From the IMG/VR virus record IMGVR_UViG_3300002835_013274, positions 1 through 20,910 of that record: a DNA stretch of 20,910 nt, one strand, 5' to 3'. Below, piece after piece: positions 1 to 8,742 of this stretch. A program made the translations under genes and the position numbers. The notes under the pieces were generated by a model that saw only the letters and a program-made list of their open reading frames with translations, had not been told where the DNA came from and searched no databases. Source of the DNA: a virus. Numbering within the stretch: the first letter of the stretch is position 1; each line of letters begins with the position of its first letter.

Positions 1-495
1 ACCGCCCTCGATTCGCTCTCGGAAATCGTCACAGCTTTCCAAGCTGCGGATTCCAACCTCAACGGAGCCATTTCCAGCCTCGCTGGTGCCGCCTCCACGA
101 ACCTCGCCAATGCCGTCTCCTCGCTGGAAGCCGCCGATGCCGATTTGGCCTCGGACATTTCCGGCCTCGACGCCCGCCTCGACACGGCGGAGGGCGAAAT
201 CAACACGCTCCAGAGCGACCTCGACGCCGCCGAATCCGCCGCCAGCACTTTGGCCGGTCGGGTAACCAGCGCCGAAGGGGACATCGATTCGCTGGAAGGC
301 CGCGCCTCCTCCTTGGAAGGCGGACTATCCACCGCGCAGTCGAACATCTCCGCCCTCGAAAGCGGCAAGCAAATCAAGGATGTCGTCTCCACCACGGCCC
401 CCAGCCACACCGCTGGTCTCCGCTGGATCGACCCCACCGACATGACCGAATACCTCTCCTACAACGGAGCGTGGGTCGAAATCGACAAGCAGTAA
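1..495 (+). CDS. Phage tail-fibre protein, C-terminal part (5' end outside window)
   Basis: The frame is open from the first base, so the gene is cut by the window edge; a TTG at 145 is an internal codon, not a start. About 164 residues are visible. Residues 1-125 are rich in Ala, Ser, Leu, Asp and Glu with short repeats of the type SSLE/AAD/LDAR, consistent with a long trimeric coiled coil as in phage fibre shafts. The last ~35 residues change character (AGLRWIDP, then YLSYNGAWVEI), which resembles the small W/Y-rich C-terminal module common in phage tail fibres. The stop TAA at 493-495 is 6 bp before the next gene, which looks like another fibre-region protein. The inferred role is host recognition or fibre assembly. 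The N-terminal virion-attachment part is not visible. Confidence 0.8.
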   Translation, partial: TALDSLSEIVTAFQAADSNLNGAISSLAGAASTNLANAVSSLEAADADLASDISGLDARLDTAEGEINTLQSDLDAAESAASTLAGRVTSAEGDIDSLEGRASSLEGGLSTAQSNISALESGKQIKDVVSTTAPSHTAGLRWIDPTDMTEYLSYNGAWVEIDKQ

Positions 496-501
496 AAAAC
501 C

Positions 502-894
502 ATGTCCGCCCTCGCGTTTCCATCCACCCCGTCGGTCAACGACACCTTCACTTCCGGCAATCGGAAGTGGAAGTGGACGGGAGCGCGTTGGCAGGTCATG
601 CCAGTCACCATCCCGGCCTCTCGCCTCTCTGGCGAGGGGGCGGAGATGGGCGACATCCTCGTCTTCGACGGCGAGGCGTGGTCACCCGTCCCTCTCACCG
701 AGGGCGGTTCCACCATCGCCCGCGCCGATTGGGACTCCCCCTACCACTACTACGGCATTGCCCCCACCGGCACCGCCGAAGCCTCCACCGGCTGGACGAT
801 CACCCGCATCACCACCGATGCCGATGGGTCGGTCACGGCCACCCAAGCCGCAGTCGGCGCGTGGTCCTCCAAAGAGTCCCTCCAATTTTCCTAA
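502..894 (+). CDS. Putative tail-fibre accessory/tip protein (130 aa)
   Basis: The small acidic protein has no signal peptide or membrane segment. Residues 10-32 (SVNDTFTSGNRKWKW then GARWQ) resemble the short module seen at ends of many phage fibre proteins, where a tape of G/N-T-F-x-W-x-G-x-x-W residues precedes the receptor-binding tip. The C-terminal half (GWTITRIT, then DADGSVT) resembles another fibre-associated segment I know from phage tail genes. The ATG at 502 follows the preceding stop by six bases and has no clear Shine-Dalgarno sequence, only an A-rich run. Context between a coiled-coil fibre and a beta-helix-like protein supports a fibre-tip or chaperone role. The exact function is inferred. 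Confidence 0.65.
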   Translation: MSALAFPSTPSVNDTFTSGNRKWKWTGARWQVMPVTIPASRLSGEGAEMGDILVFDGEAWSPVPLTEGGSTIARADWDSPYHYYGIAPTGTAEASTGWTITRITTDADGSVTATQAAVGAWSSKESLQFS

Positions 895-915
895 ACCTCA
901 AAAAATCCAAACACC

Positions 916-1200
916 ATGAACGCTACCAACCCAATCGAAATCGACGGCAAAACATACCCGAACTTCTCACTCAACCTTGCCATTACCGGATTCTACAAAG
1001 CCGACGGCTCGCAAGACGCATCCATCGCAATGCGCTTAATTCCCACACGGGTGGAGAATGAAGTAGTCGAAACCGCCGACTCCGCAGCCTTCGGTCTCCT
1101 GCGCGGTAGTTTCTCCGAGATCGCCGACCCCGCAGAGCAAGCCGCCGTTGCTGCGATTCAGTCAGCGTTGCAATCCTACATCACCGCGAAAGGACTTTAA
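916..1200 (+). CDS. Hypothetical phage protein, tail-fibre region (94 aa)
   Basis: I do not recognise this family. It is a soluble 94-aa protein that opens with a short beta-rich stretch (EIDGKTYPNFSLNLAI), followed by an acidic middle and an Ala/Gln-rich C-terminal helix. It has no signal peptide, cysteines or transmembrane segment. The ATG at 916 follows a 21-bp A-rich gap after the previous stop, and the next gene begins 3 bp after its TAA. Position inside the fibre cluster suggests a small virion or fibre-assembly component. That is inference from location only. Confidence 0.65.
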   Translation: MNATNPIEIDGKTYPNFSLNLAITGFYKADGSQDASIAMRLIPTRVENEVVETADSAAFGLLRGSFSEIADPAEQAAVAAIQSALQSYITAKGL

Positions 1201-1203
1201 GTC

Positions 1204-2532
1204 ATGGCTACCTATTACGCCCGTAAAGCTGGAAACATCAACGCCGTAGATGTATGGGCGACCACGCCCAGCGGCACAGCCAGCAACCTATTCCCAACAT
1301 TCACATCCTCCGATGTATTGATGTCAAACAGCTTTGCCATCACCGTCAATGTCAGCACAACGGTGGCTGAAGTCCGCAACGACACAACGGGAGGGGCAAC
1401 TCTTGGAGGCGCATTCACTCTATCCGATGGTGTGACTTTGACCGCAAACATGATTCAAGGGCAAGTTACTGGTGGCGCGGCAATTGTTACTTATGCGGGG
1501 TCATTCCCTAATTCGGCATCAATCGTCGGGAACGCCTCAAGCGTAAATGCATCGGGAAATGCAAATGTTATCCAATTTACAGGATCGGGAACTTTGAATT
1601 TTACGGGCAATTTAACTGGAGATGCATCATCTGCGGGAACCAGTAATTCTACTCTGCTTGTAAGCGGTTCTGGAGTTTTAAATTTTAACGGAAACACCAC
1701 AGGTGGCAGCGGAAGCACTACTGCCGGTGCTGGAATACACATATCAAGCTCCACAGCAACTATAAATGTTAATGGGAATTGCTTTGGAGGCACAGGAATT
1801 GCACCCGGCGTAAGAAATGCAGGTGCAGCGACCGTCAACATCAACGGCATAGCCGCCGGATCGCCAGCAACCGGCACGGGAGCAGGAGTGTTAAATTCAT
1901 CCACGGGAATTGTTAATTTAAAACGCGCAAGAGGAAATGCCTACGGTCCCGGCAACTCTTCGGGAATAGCGGCTGCTGTTGGAGCCGCAAACTCCGGCCT
2001 CGGTGTGATTCAAATTGAAGAACTCGAATTCGGCACAAATGGAATGTCTCCAGTCAGCGGCACAGGCATCCGTCTCAAAAAACTCGGCAGCAATGTCGCC
2101 GTCTTCAACTACTGCGATACAGCAGGCGCGAAAACTCTCATCGACGCCTCGTCGAACGCAGCCATGCCAGCCGCCAGCAATGTGCGCAGCGGCGTGAGCT
2201 ACGCATCGGGCGCTTTGACCGGCACATGTGCAGTCCCAGCCGCAGGCTCGGTCGCCCTCGGCGTCCCCGTGGACAACACTGCCGGCACTGCCGTGCTAAC
2301 CCCAGCCGCCGTCTGGAGCCACGCCACCCGCACCATCACCGGCGGGCTTGTCGATACCGCGACAACATTGACCAACGCGCCCACCGTCCCCACCGCCAGC
2401 CAGATTGCCTCACAGGTCAGAACCGAGTTATCGAGCGAACTCTCGAAAATATCAGCCCTCAACACGACTCGACTCGGCCAAGTCACGACCACGGAAATCC
2501 TCGGCAACCTGCTTGCCCAAGCCAACAGCTAA
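1204..2532 (+). CDS. Repeat-rich beta-helix-like tail/receptor-binding protein (442 aa)
   Basis: Residues ~40-260 are dominated by Gly, Ser, Thr, Asn and Val in short strand-like repeats (LNFTGN, LNFNGN, INVNGN, VNINGI), as expected of a right-handed parallel beta-helix or adhesin-like fibre. Residues ~325-360 (NVRSGVSYASGALTGT) match a module I know from phage tail proteins. The C-terminus has PTASQIASQVRTELSSEL, a short helical segment typical of fibre ends. DNA for residues ~80-275 (about 1440-2030) is visibly A/T-richer than both ends of the gene, suggesting the helix was exchanged as a cassette. The stop TAA overlaps the next start (TAATG). The likely role is host-surface binding. No catalytic tailspike residues were identified. 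Confidence 0.7.
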   Translation: MATYYARKAGNINAVDVWATTPSGTASNLFPTFTSSDVLMSNSFAITVNVSTTVAEVRNDTTGGATLGGAFTLSDGVTLTANMIQGQVTGGAAIVTYAGSFPNSASIVGNASSVNASGNANVIQFTGSGTLNFTGNLTGDASSAGTSNSTLLVSGSGVLNFNGNTTGGSGSTTAGAGIHISSSTATINVNGNCFGGTGIAPGVRNAGAATVNINGIAAGSPATGTGAGVLNSSTGIVNLKRARGNAYGPGNSSGIAAAVGAANSGLGVIQIEELEFGTNGMSPVSGTGIRLKKLGSNVAVFNYCDTAGAKTLIDASSNAAMPAASNVRSGVSYASGALTGTCAVPAAGSVALGVPVDNTAGTAVLTPAAVWSHATRTITGGLVDTATTLTNAPTVPTASQIASQVRTELSSELSKISALNTTRLGQVTTTEILGNLLAQANS

Positions 2533-2714
2533 TGAACGGCGACCAACTCAAATCCGCAGCCACCGGCCTCGTCGGCAGCGCCACCTCCATCGGTGCGGCG
2601 GTGTATTCCATGCTCCCTCACTTGGAAGCGTGGATGCGCCTCGCGTCCGTGGCGGTCGGCCTCGCGGTCGGCATCGTCACGCTCATCAAAATCCTCCGCG
2701 ACCTCCGCAAATAA
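2532..2714 (+). CDS. Small holin-like membrane protein (60 aa)
   Basis: ATG at 2532 overlaps the previous stop by one base (TAATG), so translation is probably coupled. Residues ~8-29 are a moderately hydrophobic Gly/Ala/Ser helix. Residues ~36-54 (ASVAVGLAVGIVTLIKI) are a strong transmembrane helix followed by a basic tail (LRDLRK). Size, two-helix layout and basic end fit class II phage holins, and T7-like phages also place their holin near the fibre gene. A second holin candidate lies at 17163-17333 beside the endolysin, so this protein could instead be an antiholin or a membrane protein of other function. Confidence 0.6.
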   Translation: MNGDQLKSAATGLVGSATSIGAAVYSMLPHLEAWMRLASVAVGLAVGIVTLIKILRDLRK

Positions 2715-2717
2715 CCC

Positions 2718-5477
2718 ATGCCGAAGTTCGATTTCTACCCATCGTTCAATGCCGGCGAGGTCAGCCCGCTGATCGACGCCCGCACCTCGCTGGAGAAATA
2801 CCGCAGCGCCTGCCGGACGCTGGAGAACTTCCAAATCCTCCCCTACGGCGGCGTCATCCGCCGCCCGGGGACGCAATTCCTTGGCACGACAAAATTTGTC
2901 ACGGTTGGCGAAGTTCGTTTGATTGGGTTCAACTTCAGCACCACCACCCGCTTCATCATCGAAATGGGCGTGGGCTACATGAGATTCTGGAACCCCGCCA
3001 CGGGAGCCTTGCAGACCAACACCTCGGGCGGGACTTTGGAAGTCACTCATCCTTATGCGGGAGCCGATCTGCGCGAAATTCAATATGTCCAGATCAACGA
3101 CATCATGTATTTCGCGCATGAAAACTACCCGCCGCGCAAGCTCTCGCGCCTCGCCGACAACAATTGGACTTTCGCGGAGGTCATTTGGGACTTCCCGCCA
3201 CAACTGCAACGGAACAGCACCGACACCACGATTTCTTCCAGCAGCAATCAAGGCACCGTGACGCTCACCGCAAGCGATCCAATTTTCAAATCCGGTCATG
3301 TGAACACCCGCTGGGATTTGAAATGGAAGCGACTCACTGCGTTTAAAGAATACACAATCAACGCCGTGGGCGTGAGTAACTCCCTCGATACCATTGGAGC
3401 GTGGGATTTCAGCACCAGCGGTATCTGGAACGCCACCCTCCGCCTCATGCGGATACCTAACGAAGTGTGGAAAAAAGGCCCGATCAAAAAAAGTTTCACC
3501 CGGTCTGGAACGACTGCCACGATTTCCCATACCGACCACGGCTACCAAACAGGCGACTTCGTTCACATCGTCAGCGGATCGCCTTTGGCTACGACCATTC
3601 CGTATTCGATCACGGTCACAAACGACAATGCATACACAATTACGGTGGCAAATTCCGGCGGCACCTCTGGCACCGCTGAAATTGAAAACCTTTCACAGAT
3701 GGAGGTCGTCCGGGAATACGATGTCGCTGCCGACAAAAATATTCTTGCCAGCGGAAATGAGGCCGACCGATGCGGACTAAAAATTTGGGTTAGCGCCCAC
3801 ACCAACCCGATTGCCAACGGGCAAGAAGTCCAATTCACCCTGCTCCCTTCGACCAGCGCACTAAAATCTTCAGACACTTACACGGTAAAAAATGTCAGCG
3901 GCAACACATTTCAAATCCAAAATTTAAACAATTCCAATATTTCCGTCGCAGACAACGGAATTTACGCGGGAGAGACAGCAGTCGTTATTAAATCGGGAGT
4001 CGTGAGCGTTTCTTTGCTGACTTTGAGCGGTTTAAGTAACGGAACTTTTACCTACACTCTCGACACAAAAGCCCGCGCCATTTTAACTAACTCAAACTAT
4101 ACAACAGGCGGCATTGTCAAAATCAACTCGGTAGCAACCAATGGACTAACCGCATCAGCAACCGTGGTGGAATGGCTTGGAGCGGATTCGCTCGGTAATA
4201 AAAAAACAACCCTTTGGACCGAGCCGGGGTTTTCTGGACAAACTGGATACCCAAGGGCAGTCGCCATGCATGAGCAACGCCTTTGCTATGGAGGCACATC
4301 CACCCAGCCAAATACGATTTGGTGCAGCGCCATCGACGACTTCGAGAACTTCCAGGCCGGATCAACCGCCGCTGATGCCGTGCAATTCACCCTTGCCGCC
4401 TCCGAAGGGAACCGCATCAACTGGATGTATAGCCAAAGCCAACTCCTCATCGGCACCTCGGGCGACGAGTGGACTATCGGCAGCGCCGATTCCACGCAAG
4501 CACTCTCGGCCACCAATGTGCAAGCCAGCCGCCAGTCTTCCTACGGCAGCAAATACATGCGGGCCGCGCTCGTCAACGATGTCCTCCTCTTCGTCCAGCG
4601 CAACGGACGCAAGGTTCGCGAACTCGTCTACGAACTCAACAAAGACGGATGGGTCGCGCCGGATTTGACCCTCCTCGCCGAACACATCACCAATGGCGAG
4701 ATCGTGGACATCGCCTACCAGCAGCAGCCCGATGCCGTGCTGTGGTGCGTGCGCGGTGATGGCACGCTCATCGCCATGACCTACGAGCGGGACCAGAAGG
4801 TTGTCGGCTGGCATCGCCATGTCATTGCCGACAATGCCGATGTTGAGTCGGTCGCCACCATCTACGGCAACGGAACGGAGGACGAAGTCTGGATGGTCGT
4901 CAAGCGCACCTTGCCGGGGAATACAACCTACCGCACCATCGAGCGGTTCCCGCTCCTCTGGAGAACCCACCTCGACAACCAGACATCGGCCTCATGGCGC
5001 TACCTCGATGGCCATGTGTATTTCCCATCTGGAGCAGCCAATCGCATGATATCCGGCCTTGCTCATTTAGATGGCAAGACCGTCACCGTTGTGCAAGGAA
5101 ACACAATCTCGTATCAATTGGTCTCGGGCGATTGGATCAATGTCCCATCGACCGCCGCAGGCTATGTCGGCCTGCCCTACACCTCCACGCTACGCCCGAT
5201 GAAACTCGATGCCGATTTCGAGGACGGCACTGCGCAGTCGCGCAAGAAGCGCATCCACCAAGTCGTCGTCCGCACCCTCAAATCCAGAGGCGGCGAAGTT
5301 CGCACAAATAATGGAACATGGTATGCTCTCGCCCCGACGACCACCACGGGTGACCAAAAGATCATCCTCGGCGGAGCGTTCGGCATCGACGCCGATGTCG
5401 ATGTCCGCCAGAACGAACCTTACCCAATGTGCATCATCTCGATCCTCCCCAAGTGGGACGCTTACGGCAATGAGTGA
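2718..5477 (+). CDS. Tail tubular protein B-like / tail nozzle protein (T7 gp12-like, 919 aa)
   Basis: The N-terminus has the hallmark of podovirus tail tubular protein B: FNAGEVSPLIDAR, then EKYRSACRTLENF and GGVIRRPGTQF. A second family landmark is the ERLVFGG-like EQRLCYGGTS followed by TIWCSAIDDFENF near residues 520-545. The protein forms the distal tube of the short tail through which DNA leaves. Residues ~260-490 form an inserted region with Ig-like beta modules (for example HGYQTGDFVHIVSG, His274). Its DNA, about 3480-4190, is A/T-richer than the rest, so it looks like a laterally exchanged decoration domain. At 919 aa it is longer than T7 gp12 (about 790 aa), consistent with that insert. 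The stop TGA overlaps the GNAT gene start by eight bases. Confidence 0.8.
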   Translation: MPKFDFYPSFNAGEVSPLIDARTSLEKYRSACRTLENFQILPYGGVIRRPGTQFLGTTKFVTVGEVRLIGFNFSTTTRFIIEMGVGYMRFWNPATGALQTNTSGGTLEVTHPYAGADLREIQYVQINDIMYFAHENYPPRKLSRLADNNWTFAEVIWDFPPQLQRNSTDTTISSSSNQGTVTLTASDPIFKSGHVNTRWDLKWKRLTAFKEYTINAVGVSNSLDTIGAWDFSTSGIWNATLRLMRIPNEVWKKGPIKKSFTRSGTTATISHTDHGYQTGDFVHIVSGSPLATTIPYSITVTNDNAYTITVANSGGTSGTAEIENLSQMEVVREYDVAADKNILASGNEADRCGLKIWVSAHTNPIANGQEVQFTLLPSTSALKSSDTYTVKNVSGNTFQIQNLNNSNISVADNGIYAGETAVVIKSGVVSVSLLTLSGLSNGTFTYTLDTKARAILTNSNYTTGGIVKINSVATNGLTASATVVEWLGADSLGNKKTTLWTEPGFSGQTGYPRAVAMHEQRLCYGGTSTQPNTIWCSAIDDFENFQAGSTAADAVQFTLAASEGNRINWMYSQSQLLIGTSGDEWTIGSADSTQALSATNVQASRQSSYGSKYMRAALVNDVLLFVQRNGRKVRELVYELNKDGWVAPDLTLLAEHITNGEIVDIAYQQQPDAVLWCVRGDGTLIAMTYERDQKVVGWHRHVIADNADVESVATIYGNGTEDEVWMVVKRTLPGNTTYRTIERFPLLWRTHLDNQTSASWRYLDGHVYFPSGAANRMISGLAHLDGKTVTVVQGNTISYQLVSGDWINVPSTAAGYVGLPYTSTLRPMKLDADFEDGTAQSRKKRIHQVVVRTLKSRGGEVRTNNGTWYALAPTTTTGDQKIILGGAFGIDADVDVRQNEPYPMCIISILPKWDAYGNE

Positions 5478-5886
5478 GATCACCATCCGCCACTACGAAC
5501 CGACCGACTACGAGATGCTCTCGGAGTGGTGGCATGCCCACGGCAAGCACCGCCGCCCGGAGCCGATGCTCCCGAAATGCGGAGTCGTCTGCGAGATCGA
5601 CGGCAAGCCGGTCTCCGCCCTCTTCCTCCACATGGACAACTCCTGCGGGATGTGTCTAGCAGACCATGCCGTGAGCGCCCCCGGCCTTTCCTTGAAAACC
5701 GCGATGCTCGCTTTCAAACATTGCGTGGCTTGCCTCAAAAAAATCGCCAAGGATTTCGGCTACCACACGATGGCGGTCTTCACATACCCCGGCATAGCCC
5801 GGGTGCTGGAGCGGCAGGGGTTCCGCGAAGCCAATCGCGACCAAGTTTTTCTTATGACACCAACTGAGGAGGTTTCTAATGGCTGA
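5470..5886 (+). CDS. GNAT-fold acetyltransferase-like protein in the T7 gp13 position (138 aa)
   Basis: I chose ATG at 5470, inside the end of the nozzle gene, because the protein then starts with the GNAT beta1-alpha1 pattern (ITIRHYEPTDYEMLSEWW). The C-terminal half continues with a long helix and the YPGIARVLERQGF segment, typical of GNAT motif B. The central acetyl-CoA loop (R/Q-x-x-G-x-G/A) is not well preserved (here PGLSLKTAM), so catalytic activity is uncertain. T7 gp13 has the same size and genome position and is a virion-assembly protein, and related podoviruses often carry a GNAT-like protein there. The role is therefore probably virion assembly or core maturation. Its 3' end overlaps the next gene by 8 bp and contains that gene's ribosome-binding site. 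Confidence 0.7.
   Translation: MSEITIRHYEPTDYEMLSEWWHAHGKHRRPEPMLPKCGVVCEIDGKPVSALFLHMDNSCGMCLADHAVSAPGLSLKTAMLAFKHCVACLKKIAKDFGYHTMAVFTYPGIARVLERQGFREANRDQVFLMTPTEEVSNG
5867..5872 (+). promoter_or_regulatory. Shine-Dalgarno site for the gp14-like gene
   Basis: GAGGAG, extending to GAGGAGG, lies 6-7 bases before the ATG at 5879 and inside the end of the GNAT coding sequence. It is one of very few clear Shine-Dalgarno sequences in the window and fixes the start of the downstream gene. Most neighbours rely on overlapping stop/start codons or A-rich leaders. Confidence 0.6.
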
Positions 5887-6700
5887 CGGGGGGTTAACAA
5901 CAATGTTGGTAATATCTGCGCTGGCCACCGCCGCCTCGACCGGCATCGCGATGTATTCGGCCAGCGAGCAAAGCAAGTCGCAAGCCGCGATTGCCGAATA
6001 CAACCGCATCCAGAACGAGCAAAATGCCGCATGGCAGCGCATGGCAGCGGAGCGGGCCGCGCAGGCGGATCAGTTCAATTCGCAGATGTCCATGTTCAAC
6101 GCGCAGTCGCAGGCCGACCAGGCGAACATGAACAATGTCCTTGTTCAGCAGCAATCCCAGCAACTCCGCGCCCAAGCCGATGGCGAGGATCGCCAAGCCC
6201 GCGAGCAGGCCGACCGCATCCGCGCCGAGAAGGCCCGCATCCTCGGACTCCAACGCTCCCAATACGCCGCCGGGGGCGTGACCACCGAGGGATCGCCTCT
6301 TGCAGTTTTGGCTGATACCGCCAATATTTACGAAATGCAGGTCGCCGATGCCAAACTCCTAGCCAATCTCTCCTCGGAGAAAAAACGCTACGAGGCCGGG
6401 ATGAACGAACTCGTCGGCGACTTCAATTTGAATTCCGACCTCTTCGCCTCGGCGATGAACAAAAAAGCCGCGCAGATCAGTTTCAATGATGCCCAGTTCG
6501 CCGAGAAAGCCGCAGGAGCAGGTTACCGAATCAATATGCGCCAAGCCGCCATCGAGCAAATGTCCGGCAACGCCACCGCCCGCGCCACCGCGATGGGTGG
6601 ATACACCGCGCTCGCCAGCGGGATCGGTTCCGCCGCCAACACCGGAATGACCTACTACGGCTACAAGGGGTCTACCACCAAACAAGGAGCAATAGGCTAA
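5879..6700 (+). CDS. Internal virion (ejection) protein, T7 gp14-like (273 aa)
   Basis: The N-terminus has a hydrophobic helix (LTTMLVISALATAASTGIAMY, about residues 6-26) followed by a long Gln/Ala/Arg-rich coiled-coil region (~30-125). It then has the QRSQYAAGGVTTEGSP segment and ends in a Gly/Ala-rich stretch (MGGYTALASGIGSAANTG). This pattern of hydrophobic N-end, Gln-rich coiled coil and GV-x-x-x-GSP is characteristic of podovirus internal virion protein B. T7 gp14 (196 aa) is ejected into the outer membrane to start the DNA-translocation channel. Location between GNAT/gp13 and gp15-like genes agrees. The ATG at 5879 is supported by a GAGGAGG site. The stop TAA shares bases with the next ATG (TAATG). 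Confidence 0.75.
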   Translation: MADGGLTTMLVISALATAASTGIAMYSASEQSKSQAAIAEYNRIQNEQNAAWQRMAAERAAQADQFNSQMSMFNAQSQADQANMNNVLVQQQSQQLRAQADGEDRQAREQADRIRAEKARILGLQRSQYAAGGVTTEGSPLAVLADTANIYEMQVADAKLLANLSSEKKRYEAGMNELVGDFNLNSDLFASAMNKKAAQISFNDAQFAEKAAGAGYRINMRQAAIEQMSGNATARATAMGGYTALASGIGSAANTGMTYYGYKGSTTKQGAIG

Positions 6701-8739
6701 TGCCCGCCATCCGACTCGCCGACATCCCCAACGCAGGCCCGCAAGCCCTCGGGCCATCGACCGGCATCCTTTCCCCGCAAGCCGCGCAACTTGGCCGCGC
6801 CGCCATGATCGACCCCAGCGGAATGCGAAACGCCGCGCAGTCGATGCTCACCCAAACTCTGGAACTCGATGCTTTCTCCCAAGAAGCCCGCGCCATGGGC
6901 AAATTCGCCGACTCCATCGGCGGGCTGGGCGATGTCGCCATGAAGTGGGGCCAGAAATTCGCCGAGGCCAAGGACTACGCCGACATCAACCGCGCCGAGA
7001 CACTCCTCGCGATTGCCTCTCAAAATCAAAAAGCCGACCAGGCAACTCTCCCGATGGAAAAGTGGGGCGACTCACTGGCACGGAACCAAGAGGAAACCAA
7101 AAAGGCGCTGGCCGAAATCAAATTCAGCAACAACGCCGCCGAGAAATTCAACCCGTATTTCGAGAACTGGACGCTCAAGTCTCAAGCCTCGATGCAGGCA
7201 GAAACCCGGATCAAGCAACTGGAACTTGCCAAGACCGACATCAAGGCCAACGCCCTCCGACTCGCCGCCGAGGGCAATTTTGAAGCCTCTCTCTCCGCTT
7301 TCAAGGGTGGGGTGGACAAAGGCGTTTTTACCCAAGAGGACTTCGATAAATTTGGAGCCGACATCCGCGACAACGAAATCCGCGCCGACGAGGCCATGCA
7401 GACTGACCGGATCACCGCTGATTTGATGACCGATTACACGGTCGCGAAGCAGAACCTCAACGAATATGTCAAGTCCGCCGGGAACGCGAAAGACGATGCC
7501 CGCATCAAGGGTGCCTACGGTGAAATGCCGATGAGCAAAGTCCGCCGCTTGATGGCGCAGGTCGATCAGCAAGGCCGGATCACCGAGGCGAACAACTACA
7601 ACATCCTCGCCCAAGCGATTGATTCCAACACCCCGATCCGCGATGCCAACGGGAACGAAATCCTCATCACCGACAAGGACAAACTGGAATCGGCACTCTC
7701 GTCTTACAAGGTCACCGGCACGGAATCCAAGAAACGGCTGGAGCGGTTAATCAGCGACAATGTGCCGTATGATGCCAAGAAAATCTCCGAAGTGAATGCG
7801 CGGTTGGCAACCTACGACCCTTCGATTGACAACAACCTCGGCGAATTTGCGACCCTACAAAATGAAATCGCCGCCAATGTCCCAAAACAACTTCGCCCAT
7901 TCCTCAACGACCGGCTTGCCCAAGCGGTCAAAAAATTCAACGCCGATGGGACTCTGAAATCACCAACCGAAAAATGGCAGGGAGACATAATTAACAATGT
8001 CCTCAATCTCGGAAAATCGGGTCTCCTCGGCGATCCCGGCACGGAAAAAACATCCTCCGGGATGTATGGAGAAAAGATCACCGATCCCGCCAAGAACAAC
8101 GCCTACTGGTCGCGGGTCTATTCCATTCAAGAAGGGATGAGCGATTGGTTTGCAAACCCAGCCAACAAAGACAAGACCCCGGCAGATGCCATAAATTACA
8201 GGGACAGCCTCATCCAACCGCTGATCAACGAGTCGTCGAAGAACAATCGCAAAAACCAAACATCGAATCGCGGTAGCTATGTAGAGAGCATCAGCGCCGG
8301 AGCCTACGGAGCGCCAACCCCCAAGCCAACGCCGCCGCCATCCACCGATGCCATTCAAAAAGCCAAAGAGGCAAAAGACAAATCCCTCGGCAAGGTGACG
8401 AGCTACAACTTCCCGAACGATCCATATTCCGACACCAACTCGCGCAACCGCATCGGCGCATGGAACAATCGCCTCGACGAAAACTCCCTCGCCATCTCGC
8501 CCGACATCGAGCGCAAATTCAAAGCCGCCGGAATCGGCAAGGGCGATCCCGTGGAACTCACCCTCGCCGATGGGTCCACCGTGATCCGCACTTGGGACGA
8601 CCGCACCATGCAGGACTCGCAAGCGATCAAGAAATTCGGCAAGCCACTCACCGGACGCTTCGATTTTCACTCTCCCGGCGGCAAACAAAAGAACGATGGC
8701 ATGGCTGTCGTTTCCTTCCGCAAGGCACCTACTGCTTAA
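6700..8739 (+). CDS. Internal virion (ejection) protein, T7 gp15-like (679 aa)
   Basis: The protein begins with a conserved-looking N-terminus (PAIRLADIPNAGPQALGP) and then a long mostly helical, charged region of ~500 residues without cysteines or membrane segments. The C-terminal ~170 residues hold a Pro-rich linker (near residues 545-555) and a compact end domain (TLADGSTVIRTWDDR). Length (T7 gp15 is 747 aa) and place between gp14-like and the giant gp16-position gene support the periplasmic tunnel component of the ejectosome. The ATG overlaps the previous TAA by one base. Sequence similarity to T7 gp15 itself was not obvious to me, so the call depends on size, fold character and order. 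Confidence 0.6.
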   Translation: MPAIRLADIPNAGPQALGPSTGILSPQAAQLGRAAMIDPSGMRNAAQSMLTQTLELDAFSQEARAMGKFADSIGGLGDVAMKWGQKFAEAKDYADINRAETLLAIASQNQKADQATLPMEKWGDSLARNQEETKKALAEIKFSNNAAEKFNPYFENWTLKSQASMQAETRIKQLELAKTDIKANALRLAAEGNFEASLSAFKGGVDKGVFTQEDFDKFGADIRDNEIRADEAMQTDRITADLMTDYTVAKQNLNEYVKSAGNAKDDARIKGAYGEMPMSKVRRLMAQVDQQGRITEANNYNILAQAIDSNTPIRDANGNEILITDKDKLESALSSYKVTGTESKKRLERLISDNVPYDAKKISEVNARLATYDPSIDNNLGEFATLQNEIAANVPKQLRPFLNDRLAQAVKKFNADGTLKSPTEKWQGDIINNVLNLGKSGLLGDPGTEKTSSGMYGEKITDPAKNNAYWSRVYSIQEGMSDWFANPANKDKTPADAINYRDSLIQPLINESSKNNRKNQTSNRGSYVESISAGAYGAPTPKPTPPPSTDAIQKAKEAKDKSLGKVTSYNFPNDPYSDTNSRNRIGAWNNRLDENSLAISPDIERKFKAAGIGKGDPVELTLADGSTVIRTWDDRTMQDSQAIKKFGKPLTGRFDFHSPGGKQKNDGMAVVSFRKAPTA

Positions 8740-8742
8740 AGT

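Noticed and set aside
145-495. Separate 116-aa gene starting at a TTG
   Set aside because: The same frame is open to base 1 with the same coiled-coil composition, so this is the end of a longer fibre gene.
2529-3566. 345-aa open frame on the - strand
   Set aside because: It lies antisense to the well-supported nozzle gene and its composition follows from the codon bias of the + strand gene; no family features were seen.
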